The notes: generated from the letters alone by a model not told the origin. Numbered from the stretch's first letter, positions 18,189 to 27,261 are shown. The stretch: 64,000 nucleotides of DNA from Phycisphaerales bacterium (GCA_029260555.1 JAJDCZ010000022.1:1-64000), one strand, 5' to 3'. A program made the numbers and translations.

Positions 18189-21100
18189 ATGAAGGTCACA
18201 CGGAAGTGGACAACAGTGGGTCAGGATCCATTCGAGGCTGTGCAATGGACGGTGCGGTCATCGAAGATATCGAATCCTGATGGGTCGGTTGTGTTTGAAA
18301 TGAATGATGCGGAGGTTCCTGCATCGTGGAGTCAGCTGGCGACTGACATCATGGTGAGCAAGTACTTTCGCAAGGCGGGTGTGCCTCAGCTTGATAGCGA
18401 TGGAAGCCCCAGGCTGGATTCACAGGGCCATGCGATCACGGGTCCTGAACGAAGTGTCAAGCAGGTGGTTTCCAGGCTGACAGGGTGCTGGTGCAAGTGG
18501 GGGCAGGAGCACGGATACTTTGACTCAGCTGAGGACGCCCAGGCGTTTGAGGATGAGCTGAAGTACATGCTCATTAATCAGATGGCTGCGCCCAACAGCC
18601 CGCAATGGTTCAACACCGGGTTGAACAGTGCCTATGGGATCAGTGGCCCCTCGCAGGGGCACTATTACTGTGATCCCGGGACGGGCGAAGTTTGCCGATC
18701 TGAAGATGCGTATACGCATCCTCAGCCTCACGCGTGCTTTATTCAATCGGTGAGTGATGATCTCGTTAACGAAGGCGGGATCATGAATCTGTGGACGCGA
18801 GAGGCTCGGCTGTTCAAGTATGGCTCGGGCACGGGGTCGAACTTTTCGAGTTTGCGGGCAGAAGGTGAAAAGCTCAGTGGCGGGGGCAAGTCCAGCGGGC
18901 TGATGAGTTGGCTGCGCATCGGCGATCGGGCTGCGGGTGCGATCAAGAGCGGCGGAACAACACGCCGGGCTGCCAAGATGGTGTGCCTGGATATGGACCA
19001 TCCTGATATCAGCACCTTCGTGAACTGGAAGGTGCGAGAAGAGATCAAAGTGGCAGCCATGGTCCAAGGCATGCGCCAGATTGCAGGTCAGCACGCTAGC
19101 GCCAACGATCCTGAAACAATTGGTGAAACAGCCCAGAGGCTGGGGTTGAATCTGGACTACGACTTCAACGGCGAGGCGTATGCGACGGTTTCGGGACAGA
19201 ACTCAAACAACTCTGTGCGTATTGGAGATGCGTTTTTCGAGGCTGTGGATGCAGATGGTGACTGGGAAACGCGTTTTCGGACGACGGGCGAAGTTGCCCG
19301 GACCTATCGAGCCAAAGAGCTTTGGAATGATGTGTGTTACGCGGCGTGGCGCTGCGCAGACCCGGGTGTACAGTTTGACACCACGATCAACGGTTGGCAC
19401 ACATGCCCAAGTGCAGGACGGATCAACGCGTCAAACCCGTGCAGCGAATACATGTTCCTGGACGACACCGCGTGTAATCTGGCATCGATCAACCTGATGA
19501 AGTTCTGGGATGGCTCGACGCGATCATTTGATGTCGAAGGGTTTGAGCACGCAGTGGACTTGTGGACGGTGGTGCTTGAGATCAGCGTGTTGATGGCATC
19601 GTTCCCGAGTGAGCGGATCGCAGCGCTGAGTTATCGTTATCGCACGCTGGGCTTGGGGTTTGCCAATCTGGGCGCGATGTTGATGCGCGCAGGGATTGCA
19701 TACGACAGCAAAGAGGGCCGGGCGATCTGCGGGGTGGTCAGTGCGCTGATGTGTGGGCGGTCGTATCGGATGAGCGCGTTGATGGCTGAGGAGCATGGGG
19801 CGTTTGCGGGATATGAAGCAGATCAGCAGGACATGCTGCGTGTGATAGCAAACCATCGGCGGGCAGCGATGGGGGTTTCGCGTGATTCAGGTGAATATGA
19901 AGGCTTGTCGATTGCACCAGTGCCGATTGATCACACGATATTGCAGAGTTGTGCGAGCAAGCTGAGCAATGCGGGCGAGCTGTTTACTCGGGCAACCAGG
20001 GTGTGGGACGATGCGCAAGAGTTGGGCAAGGAGCATGGGTATCGCAATGCCCAGGTGACGGTGATAGCACCGACGGGGACCATTGGTCTTTTGATGGACT
20101 GTGATACCACGGGTGTTGAGCCTGACTTTGCGCTGGTCAAGTTCAAAAAACTGGCTGGGGGCGGGTACTTCAAGATCGTCAATGCCTCGGTGGCGTCAGC
20201 ACTAAGCGGGCTGGGGTATGCAAAGGGGCAGGTTGACGAGATCATCAGGTGGATTCTGGGCGAGTTGCATCTGGATGTTCAGATGCCTGCGGGTGTGGTG
20301 CATGCTCAGGCGGGTGAGTCGTTTGGCCAGTGGCTTCGTGGCCGGGGAATGAACGATGCGGATCTTGAAGCGGCGACAGCGATGCTGCCGGGCGTGTTTG
20401 AGCTTTCGTTTGCCTTTGGCGTTTGGACGCTGGGAGATGAGGCACTGAAAAGGCTGGGCATCGACCCTGCCAAGGCTCGTGAAGAGTCTGGATTCAATGT
20501 TCTCAAGGCACTGGGTTTGTCCAGCGTGCAGATTGAAGCGCTGAATGTATTGATCTGTGGCACACAGACGATCGAAGGTGCTCCGCATATTCTCGATGAG
20601 CATTTGTCGGTGTTTGATTGTGCCAGTACCTGCGGAAAGCTGGGCAAGCGGCTCATTGCTGCAGAGGGTCATATCCGGATGATGGCTGCGTGTCAGCCGT
20701 TTATTTCCGGCGCGATCTCCAAAACGATCAACCTGCCTCACGAAGCGAAGGTGGAACAGATCGACGCATGCTATCGGCTGAGTTGGGAGCTTGGTCTCAA
20801 AGCTAATGCGTTGTATCGCGATGCGTGCAAGTTGAGTCAGCCTTTGAATACAGCATCTGATGTTTCGTTGAGTGATGAAGATGCTCAGGATGCTGGTGAA
20901 GCCGATGCGCTTGATGAGGTTGCGGGTGCGGTTGCAGGTGTGGCGTTGGCTGTGGCAGCGGGTGATGAAGAGGCTGTCACATCTGAGCGGGTTCAGATTG
21001 TGCATCGGCCCATGCGTCGCAGGCTTGCGGATACTCGAAGTTCGATCACGCACAAGTTCAATGTTGCGGGGCACGAAGGGTATCTGACGGTTGGGATGTA

Positions 21101-21770
21101 TGAGAGCGGGATGCCCGGCGAGTTGTTTATTACGATGGCCAAGGAAGGCTCGACGATTGGGGGGTTGATGGATTCGCTGGGGACAGCGACGAGTGTGGCC
21201 CTTCAGTATGGGGTGCCACTGGAGAGCCTGATCAAGAAGTTTACACATCAGCGATTTGAGCCTTCGGGCATGACGATGAACCCGGATATTCCCATTGCCA
21301 AGAGTCTGGTTGATTACATCTTCCGCTGGCTTGGGATCCAGTTTATTGATGGGTATCGCGAAGCGAACACACCAAGACGGCGTGAGCAGACCAGTCGATC
21401 TTCTGGCCAGGCAGATGCAAATGTAAAGCAGAATAAGGAGACGCGTTCGTGGAGCGATCCAAAATCACAGGGCGGTACATCATCATCTCAACAGACCGTA
21501 GTGCGGGGTGTCGAGCCAAGTGGGGGCGGCAGCGGGGCGGTGGGGGCTTTGGCATCCAGAACGGTCGTCAATGCATACCGGGCCGAGTCGATCCAGATCG
21601 TCGAGGAGACGACTGTCAACGGTGGCCGGGCGACACAGGTGACAGCGTTATCAGCTGCGATGGAAAGTATGGGCGATGCGCCGCCTTGCGATGTGTGTGG
21701 GGAGATCACGGTTCGCAACGGCACCTGCTACAAGTGTCTGAACTGCGGCAACAGCATGGGGTGCAGCTGA
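18189..21770 (+). CDS. nrdJ: Adenosylcobalamin-dependent (class II) ribonucleotide reductase
   Basis: 1193 residues, typical of the long NrdJ class. Reduces ribonucleotides using an adenosylcobalamin-generated thiyl radical and needs no oxygen. Visible: N-terminal region with SPQWFNTGLNS, KYGSGTGSNFSSLR, the active-site NPCSEYMFLDDTACNLASINL stretch, APTGTIGLLMDCDTTGVEP, and a C-terminal tail with a CDVCG...CYKCLNCG zinc-ribbon-like cysteine set that probably holds the redox cysteines. No intein is apparent: the catalytic blocks are contiguous. ATG 18189 has only a weak upstream AGAGG. Likely cotranscribed with dcd; the transcript ends at the strong terminator at 21925. Confidence 0.95.
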   Translation: MKVTRKWTTVGQDPFEAVQWTVRSSKISNPDGSVVFEMNDAEVPASWSQLATDIMVSKYFRKAGVPQLDSDGSPRLDSQGHAITGPERSVKQVVSRLTGCWCKWGQEHGYFDSAEDAQAFEDELKYMLINQMAAPNSPQWFNTGLNSAYGISGPSQGHYYCDPGTGEVCRSEDAYTHPQPHACFIQSVSDDLVNEGGIMNLWTREARLFKYGSGTGSNFSSLRAEGEKLSGGGKSSGLMSWLRIGDRAAGAIKSGGTTRRAAKMVCLDMDHPDISTFVNWKVREEIKVAAMVQGMRQIAGQHASANDPETIGETAQRLGLNLDYDFNGEAYATVSGQNSNNSVRIGDAFFEAVDADGDWETRFRTTGEVARTYRAKELWNDVCYAAWRCADPGVQFDTTINGWHTCPSAGRINASNPCSEYMFLDDTACNLASINLMKFWDGSTRSFDVEGFEHAVDLWTVVLEISVLMASFPSERIAALSYRYRTLGLGFANLGAMLMRAGIAYDSKEGRAICGVVSALMCGRSYRMSALMAEEHGAFAGYEADQQDMLRVIANHRRAAMGVSRDSGEYEGLSIAPVPIDHTILQSCASKLSNAGELFTRATRVWDDAQELGKEHGYRNAQVTVIAPTGTIGLLMDCDTTGVEPDFALVKFKKLAGGGYFKIVNASVASALSGLGYAKGQVDEIIRWILGELHLDVQMPAGVVHAQAGESFGQWLRGRGMNDADLEAATAMLPGVFELSFAFGVWTLGDEALKRLGIDPAKAREESGFNVLKALGLSSVQIEALNVLICGTQTIEGAPHILDEHLSVFDCASTCGKLGKRLIAAEGHIRMMAACQPFISGAISKTINLPHEAKVEQIDACYRLSWELGLKANALYRDACKLSQPLNTASDVSLSDEDAQDAGEADALDEVAGAVAGVALAVAAGDEEAVTSERVQIVHRPMRRRLADTRSSITHKFNVAGHEGYLTVGMYESGMPGELFITMAKEGSTIGGLMDSLGTATSVALQYGVPLESLIKKFTHQRFEPSGMTMNPDIPIAKSLVDYIFRWLGIQFIDGYREANTPRRREQTSRSSGQADANVKQNKETRSWSDPKSQGGTSSSQQTVVRGVEPSGGGSGAVGALASRTVVNAYRAESIQIVEETTVNGGRATQVTALSAAMESMGDAPPCDVCGEITVRNGTCYKCLNCGNSMGCS

Positions 21771-21779
21771 GTCATGCCC

Positions 21780-21963
21780 GGCATGAGGCTGAGAAGATGA
21801 TTATCGGGAGTGTGGCATTATGAATGCAGCCTTCGGCTGTAGTTGAAACTTTACCAGATGTCACCACCAGGTCGAGCTTGCCCAGCGTTCACACACGCAA
21901 TGCGGCAAAGCTCGGCCTCCCCTTCCCCCGGGCGAACCCCCACCATGCCCGGGGGTCTTTTTA
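21780..21963 (+). ncRNA. Candidate structured RNA (nrdJ 3' UTR or small RNA)
   Basis: Between the nrdJ stop and its terminator are a short hairpin CAGCC-TTC-GGCTG near 21826-21838 and a long one pairing 21870-21882 (GGTCGAGCTTGCC) with 21904-21917 (GGCAAAGCTCGGCC), extended by an inner GCGTT/AATGC stem. No known RNA family is recognised and no independent promoter was located; it may simply be a structured 3' UTR. Confidence 0.3.
21925..21963 (+). terminator. Strong Rho-independent terminator after nrdJ
   Basis: Perfect 9-bp stem CCCCCGGGC (21925-21933) / GCCCGGGGG (21947-21955), followed by TCTTTTTA. Confidence 0.92.
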
Positions 21964-22132
21964 TAGATATAGATAACATGCCTTTTGAGCAACTTTATAG
22001 CATGAGAGAGATAAGTTTTGAAAAGCCAAGATGATACGAGCTGTTTTTGGTGCTTATTCCTCCGATAACAACGGTGTATGAGCAATATTTGCACGAATTG
22101 GAGATAGTTTTGACCATTTTGCTTGAAAGGGC

Positions 22133-22162
22133 TTGAATCGTGTATGGGGTTTCCGCTATATT
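22133..22162 (+). promoter_or_regulatory. Putative promoter of the 22242 PEP-CTERM gene
   Basis: -35 TTGAAT (22133-22138), 18-base spacer, -10 TATATT (22157-22162). The predicted leader is about 70 bases long. Confidence 0.6.
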
Positions 22163-22209
22163 GCTGTAAGCCGATGTCTGAGGGAGATTAATCGGCATAG
22201 GGATAAAGA

Positions 22210-22234
22210 TTTGCCATTCGGCAAACGGGAGGAT
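22210..22234 (+). promoter_or_regulatory. Leader hairpin directly before the ribosome binding site
   Basis: TTTGCC (22210-22215), ATTC loop, GGCAAA (22220-22225), immediately followed by GGGAGG at 22227-22232. Its closeness to the Shine-Dalgarno suggests an effect on translation or mRNA stability. Confidence 0.4.
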
Positions 22235-22241
22235 TGAGGAT

Positions 22242-22910
22242 ATGAACATGAAAAATGTGTGCGCGATCATTGCAGCTGCTGCGGGGCTTGCTGTTGGTAC
22301 TTCTGCCAATGCAGATGTGCTGCTCAGCTTTGGCTATACAGATCTTTCGGGCTCGTTTGATGGGTCGGCATTCCATGCAGTCGCGGTTGATAATGCTGCA
22401 TTCAGCACCAGTGGCGATGTGACTCGGCTGGATTCAGTCGGTGGAACAGCAGCGTTTGCAGCGGGTCTGGCCTTTGGGCCGACCGCAGCGAGTGTTGAGA
22501 TCACCATTGATGTGACCAGCCTCGGAGGCCAACTGGCTTCTGGTGCAGGTGGATTCGTCCTGACAGATATTGATGGCGACACCATTCAGGGTGACATCTC
22601 GGGTACTTGGACTTCAGCGGGCATTGGAGGCATCGCCTTCTTTGCAGGCATGCTCAACAATGTGACATTGACGAGCAATGTGAACGGCACCTTTGATGGC
22701 ACTTCAGGGGGCGCGGTTGATATGGAACTGCCTGGTGCAGGTCCTTACGAAGGTGCCTTTGTTCAACTTTTCATCAACAGTGGTGGCGGCTTCTTTGATG
22801 CACCCTTTGATGGTATTTCCGTTCAGGTTAATGGCGAGGTTATTCCCACTCCAGGGAGTTTGGCGATTCTTTCGCTGGCGGGTCTTGCCGCTGTGCGTCG
22901 TCGCCGTTGA
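22242..22910 (+). CDS. PEP-CTERM-type secreted protein
   Basis: 222 residues: signal peptide (cleavage near SANA, residue 25), an extracellular domain rich in Gly, Ser, Thr and Asp with no recognised fold, and the sorting tail IPTPGSLAILSL...RRRR. The usual PEP triplet appears as PTP. The product should be processed by an exosortase and delivered to the cell surface or matrix. GGGAGG lies nine bases before ATG. Monocistronic, with its own promoter and a perfect terminator. Confidence 0.85.
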   Translation: MNMKNVCAIIAAAAGLAVGTSANADVLLSFGYTDLSGSFDGSAFHAVAVDNAAFSTSGDVTRLDSVGGTAAFAAGLAFGPTAASVEITIDVTSLGGQLASGAGGFVLTDIDGDTIQGDISGTWTSAGIGGIAFFAGMLNNVTLTSNVNGTFDGTSGGAVDMELPGAGPYEGAFVQLFINSGGGFFDAPFDGISVQVNGEVIPTPGSLAILSLAGLAAVRRRR

Positions 22911-22939
22911 TAAGACGAAACCCTACTTTTCAATTCCAG

Positions 22940-22976
22940 GAAAACCCCAGTTTGACGACTGGGGTTTTCTCATTTT
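22940..22976 (+). terminator. Terminator of the 22242 PEP-CTERM gene
   Basis: Perfect 12-bp stem GAAAACCCCAGT (22940-22951) / ACTGGGGTTTTC (22958-22969), then TCATTTT. Confidence 0.9.
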
Positions 22977-22980
22977 GGGC

Positions 22981-23021
22981 AAAAAAAGAGAAAGCCCTCC
23001 CCCGGGCGGATCGGGAAGGGC
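22981..23021 (-). terminator. Terminator of the 23074-23895 PEP-CTERM gene (minus strand)
   Basis: Stem 22994-23004 with 23012-23021 (GCCCTxCCCG type, one bulge); on the minus strand it is followed by TTTCTCTTTTTTT (22981-22993). Confidence 0.8.
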
Positions 23022-23073
23022 ATTCTCAAAAGGTGGGATCGTTAAGCTTTATACTGTTGGGGAGAGCCAACGA

Positions 23074-23895
23074 TCAGCGTCGTCTGCGGTTGACTCCGAG
23101 CAGGGCAAGGAGACCTAAGGAAACCGCAGGGGGGGAGGGGATGATGACAAGCCCGACAGCGCCGCCCGCGGGCTGAGCATCAAGTGTCATGATCGATGAG
23201 TACGCACCAGTCTGGGTGTCCATGCTGCCCAGCGTGAAGAGGCCTGTGCTGTCCTGGATTGCTGCGTACAGAGAGCCATTGTTGAAATCAAAGCCGTCAA
23301 GCATGGCATCGATGCCGAAGCTTCCGACGAGTGTGGCGACGGGGTCTGCACCGGGGGCGGGGTTGTAGTCGACCGTGTAGAGCGAGTCATTGGAGTTGAC
23401 GCCGAGGTAAAGAGTGTCGTTGAAGGGGTCATACCCAGCGCCACCTGCACTGCCGGTGCCGAGCAGGGTGTCACCTACGAGTGTTGCCTGGAATGTATTG
23501 GTATCGATTGTGTACAGGGCGTTGTCGGTACTGCGGAAGCCATAGAGCGTTTCGCCTACGAAATCGATTGCTGAGAAGCTGAAGGGCAGTTGGTCTGAGA
23601 GTGTAACGATTGTTGGTGCTTCGCTGAACACATTGAGGAGTTCGTAGATTTCAAGTGTGGAACCGCCTTCGACAACGGTTGAACTGGAAGCGAAGATTCG
23701 TCCATCAGGAGCAAGAGAAAGACCGGTGATGACATCGGTAATGGGGAAGGTTTCAACGATCCCTCCGATATTGCCCCGATAGAGCGTGTTGCCGTTGGTT
23801 GCCAGGAACAAAGGCCCAACTCCGCCGGCAGAAGCGGTGGAAGTCAAGACAGTAAAAGCCAAAGCTGACGAAATCAAAGTTTTGAAACAGGACAT
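23074..23895 (-). CDS. PEP-CTERM-type secreted protein with beta-propeller-like repeats
   Basis: 273 residues: signal peptide (cleavage near ASAG, residue 24), a body of repeated short strands with xLYxxDxx turns (NTLYRGN, ALYTIDTNT, SLYTVDYN, SLYAAIQD), suggesting a propeller-like fold, and a C-terminal signal IPSPPAVSLGLLALLGVNRRRR. The triplet is PSP instead of PEP. Probably surface-displayed. Convergent with the previous PEP-CTERM gene, each having its own terminator. Confidence 0.82.
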   Translation of the reverse strand: MSCFKTLISSALAFTVLTSTASAGGVGPLFLATNGNTLYRGNIGGIVETFPITDVITGLSLAPDGRIFASSSTVVEGGSTLEIYELLNVFSEAPTIVTLSDQLPFSFSAIDFVGETLYGFRSTDNALYTIDTNTFQATLVGDTLLGTGSAGGAGYDPFNDTLYLGVNSNDSLYTVDYNPAPGADPVATLVGSFGIDAMLDGFDFNNGSLYAAIQDSTGLFTLGSMDTQTGAYSSIMTLDAQPAGGAVGLVIIPSPPAVSLGLLALLGVNRRRR

Positions 23896-24136
23896 GATGT
23901 ACCCTCTTGTTTTTAGTTATCCCCCAGTGGCCCGACGCTGGACCACCTTCATGTGCTGACCATTGAAATAGACACGCAAATCTGGTCGCTGCAAGGAAAT
24001 AGAGAAAAATTTGCCAAGTTGAGTGGCCAGGGATGTCAAAGTGGGAAGCCGAGTCTGATCGTAAGGTCTACGCTGTCGTGAACTTGAGAGGCAACATGCA
24101 AACATTTTACGAACATAATAAACATGAGGTTTCAGA

Positions 24137-24997
24137 GTGAAAGCAGACACGAAGCTGACTTGGGCAATTCTGCTGGGGCGATGGACCGATTTTGCGCGAT
24201 CTGCCGTGGCGTTGCCAGCTGAGGGCGAGCCGGGGCGGTGGAAACGGGCGGTGGCAGATGTGATCGGACTCCAGGCGATCACACATGCGCTCAATGAGCT
24301 TGATCTGCTTGACCCAGAAGACTGGGCCAGCAGCATCGATCGGGCCAGTGTGGGGGTTGATCGTCATATAGCCCGGCTTGCAGCGATCTGGGATGATGGT
24401 GTGCTGCCCGATGAGATCGTCGAGCTGATGAGTGATGCAAGATGTGCGATCAAGCGGGTGCAGGCCTGGGGGCTGGAATGGGTGGTGGATGGGGATCGAC
24501 TGCGTGTTGGCCATCCAGCGGATCTGATCGGAGCACTCCAGATGGCGGGGTTCAAAGGGGATCTCTTTGTGCCTGTGCCTGGTGTTGACCTGTTTCGGGG
24601 GTGCGTGGCGTGTGTGGTGCGGTGCCTGGATCTGAATGATGCTGAACTGGTCAGTGTGGTGTGTCCGCTGGTGTCGGTGTTTCTGGGTCGTGGGGTGGGG
24701 GAGGATGGCGGGGATGAGGCTGATGGTGGGGACAGCGGGCCGATGGCGACGCTTCGGCCTCGCCAGGCGTATCGGCGGTTTGATTTTGGCAAGGGTGGTC
24801 CGGTACGAGATGAGCTTTGGGATTTGAGTGGTGAGCCTTTGGCGGGTCAGCCTTTGCTGGTGGCTGCGATGATGGGGGGCGAGGTTCAACCTGTGACGCT
24901 ACCGATGCGGGCGGGCGGGTTGCAGGCTGTTCTTGAGGTGATTGATCTGACGGAAACGGATGGTGATGAGAACGAAAATCCCAGCGTGGACGACTAG
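24137..24997 (+). CDS. Conserved-looking protein of unknown function
   Basis: 286 residues, no signal peptide or membrane helix. The first ~110 are predicted helical (ADVIGLQAITHALNELDLLDPEDW), the middle carries alternating hydrophobic strands (GDLFVPVPGVDLFRGCVACVVRCLD), and there is an acidic Gly/Asp linker near 195-210. The GTG start has GAGG eight bases upstream. It may be cotranscribed with the malate dehydrogenase gene, which starts 67 bases later. I do not recognise the family. Confidence 0.6.
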   Translation: MKADTKLTWAILLGRWTDFARSAVALPAEGEPGRWKRAVADVIGLQAITHALNELDLLDPEDWASSIDRASVGVDRHIARLAAIWDDGVLPDEIVELMSDARCAIKRVQAWGLEWVVDGDRLRVGHPADLIGALQMAGFKGDLFVPVPGVDLFRGCVACVVRCLDLNDAELVSVVCPLVSVFLGRGVGEDGGDEADGGDSGPMATLRPRQAYRRFDFGKGGPVRDELWDLSGEPLAGQPLLVAAMMGGEVQPVTLPMRAGGLQAVLEVIDLTETDGDENENPSVDD

Positions 24998-25064
24998 GAT
25001 GATCCCCGGCTGTGAGTAATACAGCAGGAACTATATATAAGCGTTATTTGAAAGGGAAAGAACC

Positions 25065-26018
25065 ATGCCCAGGCGAGCAAAGATCAGCGTTATTGGAGCA
25101 GGAAATGTCGGCGCAACTTGCGCTCACTGGGCAGCCAGCAAAGAGCTTGGCGATGTCGTGCTGGTGGACATTCCTGACAGGGTTGGTGTGGCGCAAGGCA
25201 AAGCGATCGACCTGGCGTGCTGTGGCCCGATCGAAGGCTTTGATGCCAGCGTTATCGGCACGAGCGATTACAAGGACATCGCTGGGTCTGATGTGGTGAT
25301 TTTGACCGCGGGGTTGCCTCGCAAGCCTGGCATGAGCCGGGATGATCTGATCGAGACCAATGTGAAGATTGTGCGGAGTGTCTCTGAGAAGATTGCAGAG
25401 TATGCGCCGGACTCGGTCATCATTGTGGTGTCCAACCCGCTGGATGCGATGGTCTTTACCGCATGGAAGGCATCAGGGTTTGAGCACTCCAAGGTTGTGG
25501 GGCAGGCGGGTGCGCTGGATGTGGCAAGGTTCAGCACTTTCATTGCCTGGGAGATCGGGTGTTCAGTTGAGGATGTGCAGGCACTGCTTTTAGGCGGGCA
25601 TGGCGATGACATGGTGCCTTTGGTGAGACTGACGAGCGTGCATGGCGTGCCTGTGAGTGATCTGCTGTCTGCGGAGAAGATTCAAGCGTGCGTGGATCGT
25701 GCCAAAGTCGGTGGTGGCGAAATCGTCAAACTTATGGGAACCAGCGCGTACTATGCACCAGCAAGCGGTTCGGTGCAGATGGCTGAGGCAATTGTAAAGG
25801 ACAAGAAACGCATCATTCCCTGTGCAGCCTATCTGAGTGGCCAGTTTGGCGTGGATGGCTACTTTGTGGGTGTGCCTGCGGTGCTTGGGGCGGGCGGCGT
25901 AGAGAAGGTCATCGAGTTCAAGATGGCTGAGGACGAGCAGAATCTGTTTAATGAGTCTGCTCAGCATGTGATGGATCTTGTAGCGACAGTGCAGAAGATG
26001 TTCCCGGATCTTGCATAA
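25065..26018 (+). CDS. mdh: Malate dehydrogenase (LDH-like type)
   Basis: 317 residues. Oxidises malate to oxaloacetate with NAD in the TCA cycle. NAD fold motif GAGNVGAT (residues 10-17), VDIPD after strand 2 (aspartate favours NAD), substrate loop LPRKPGMSRDDL with the arginines, NPLDAM, and the active-site histidine in LLGGHGDDMVPL. AAAGGGAAAG sits before ATG. The LDH-like class, common outside the proteobacteria, is assigned from these motifs; lactate dehydrogenase activity is unlikely because the loop has Arg-Lys-Pro-Gly-Met. Confidence 0.93.
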   Translation: MPRRAKISVIGAGNVGATCAHWAASKELGDVVLVDIPDRVGVAQGKAIDLACCGPIEGFDASVIGTSDYKDIAGSDVVILTAGLPRKPGMSRDDLIETNVKIVRSVSEKIAEYAPDSVIIVVSNPLDAMVFTAWKASGFEHSKVVGQAGALDVARFSTFIAWEIGCSVEDVQALLLGGHGDDMVPLVRLTSVHGVPVSDLLSAEKIQACVDRAKVGGGEIVKLMGTSAYYAPASGSVQMAEAIVKDKKRIIPCAAYLSGQFGVDGYFVGVPAVLGAGGVEKVIEFKMAEDEQNLFNESAQHVMDLVATVQKMFPDLA

Positions 26019-26100
26019 AGGGAACTCGTCTGAACGAAGTTGGGCTGAGGCGTTATACTTACTCGACAGAACTATCCAATTGGGAGATTTTGCTTTGAAT

Positions 26101-27225
26101 ATGAAAAAGACTTGGTGTGGAATGATGCTGGCTGGGGGGCTGACGATGTGTGCAGGCCAAGCCCTGGCAATGACTGAAGCGAATATGCAGCGCGAATCAA
26201 CAGCTGTGGCGATGGCCACCAGCAGCCCCGATATCCAGGGCGTTCTGGACATGCTGACCGGGTCGTGGAAGACCTCAGCTGGTGTGCCCGGTGCTGATGG
26301 CGAAGAGAGCGTTGATCTTGTGATGAACATTGCGCCCATCACGGTGAAGGGTGTTGATAACGCACTGTATATTGAGCTTGCCCGGGCGGATGCTTCGCAT
26401 GCACCGTATCGCCAGGCGATTTTTCAGGTCTATCGGTATCACGACAGTGAGCTTCGGCTTCGGACTTATGAGTTTCGCATCGGGTTGATGCCTGTGCTGA
26501 CGGGTCTTTGGCTGGCACCGGAGAGTTTTCCCGAGCTTTCAGGTACGGATCTGATTGCGACACTCGACATCACGCTTGAGCAGGAAGGCAATGGCTGGAC
26601 GGGCCGAACGCCTTACCCGTATCCCACGGGCACGGGCAATGCTGTTGAGATGACAAGCGAGATCACGATCATGCCTGACAGCATTGAGAGTGTGGATCGC
26701 GGGTTTGCAGCGGATGGCTCGATCGCCTGGGGTTCTGAGGAGGGCATGCGGTATACATTCAATCGCGCAGAGCCCACTGCTGTGCTTCAGCGTCTGGCTG
26801 ATGATGTACTTGTGATCGATTTTTATGAAGGTGATGGCGATGTGGCTGTAGAAGGCGACCAGATCAGCGTGCATTACACAGGTTTGACGGGCGATGGCAA
26901 CAAGTTTGATTCATCGTTTGATCATGTGCCACCGGATCCGTTCACATTCCCCTGGCCTGGTCAGATGATTCAGGGCTGGAACACGGGGATGCAGGGAGTT
27001 TCGGTCGGGCTGCACCGCAAGCTGGTGATTCCCGGGCCGGTGGCCTATGGCGAGCAGGGCAACCCGCGAGCCAAGATCGGGCCCAATGCCACGCTCTACT
27101 TTGATATCGAAGTGATGAGTGTTCAGCACAAGCCAGCAGCCGAAGCAACGCCTGAAGTGGCACCTGAAGCAGAGCCTGCTGCTCAGCCTGACGCGACGGG
27201 ACACGAAGGCCATAACCATCCATAA
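26101..27225 (+). CDS. Exported CpeT/CpcT-like domain fused to FKBP-type peptidyl-prolyl isomerase
   Basis: 374 residues. Signal peptide (cleavage near ALAM, residue 25). Residues ~45-235 look like the CpcT/CpeT (DUF1001) fold: LTGSWKT, LYIELARA..APYRQAIFQVYR and LRTYEF follow the pattern of these chromophore-lyase relatives. Residues ~255-350 are a clear FKBP domain (GDQISVHYTG..NKFDSSFD, MIQGWNTGMQGVSVGLHRKLVIPGPVAYG), then an Ala/Pro/Glu-rich tail ending in GHEGHNHP. No phycobilisome genes are present, so a bilin substrate is doubtful. ATG 26101 is used; TTG 26095 has better spacing to GGGAG. A bipartite terminator follows. Confidence 0.75.
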   Translation: MKKTWCGMMLAGGLTMCAGQALAMTEANMQRESTAVAMATSSPDIQGVLDMLTGSWKTSAGVPGADGEESVDLVMNIAPITVKGVDNALYIELARADASHAPYRQAIFQVYRYHDSELRLRTYEFRIGLMPVLTGLWLAPESFPELSGTDLIATLDITLEQEGNGWTGRTPYPYPTGTGNAVEMTSEITIMPDSIESVDRGFAADGSIAWGSEEGMRYTFNRAEPTAVLQRLADDVLVIDFYEGDGDVAVEGDQISVHYTGLTGDGNKFDSSFDHVPPDPFTFPWPGQMIQGWNTGMQGVSVGLHRKLVIPGPVAYGEQGNPRAKIGPNATLYFDIEVMSVQHKPAAEATPEVAPEAEPAAQPDATGHEGHNHP

Positions 27226-27261
27226 TGATGGCTGAGTTTGCCTGAACGATAGATAACCATA

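Noticed and set aside
20202-21248. A 348-codon open frame on the strand opposite nrdJ
   Set aside because: It is the antisense shadow of strongly conserved nrdJ codons, has no ribosome site, and its sequence is Arg/His/Gln-rich as expected for such shadows. The same holds for long antisense frames over smc, gyrA, typA, rpsA and purH.
18189-21770. Intein in nrdJ or gyrA
   Set aside because: Both genes show uninterrupted conserved blocks and lengths normal for their families; no splicing-type Cys/Ser...His-Asn junctions seen.
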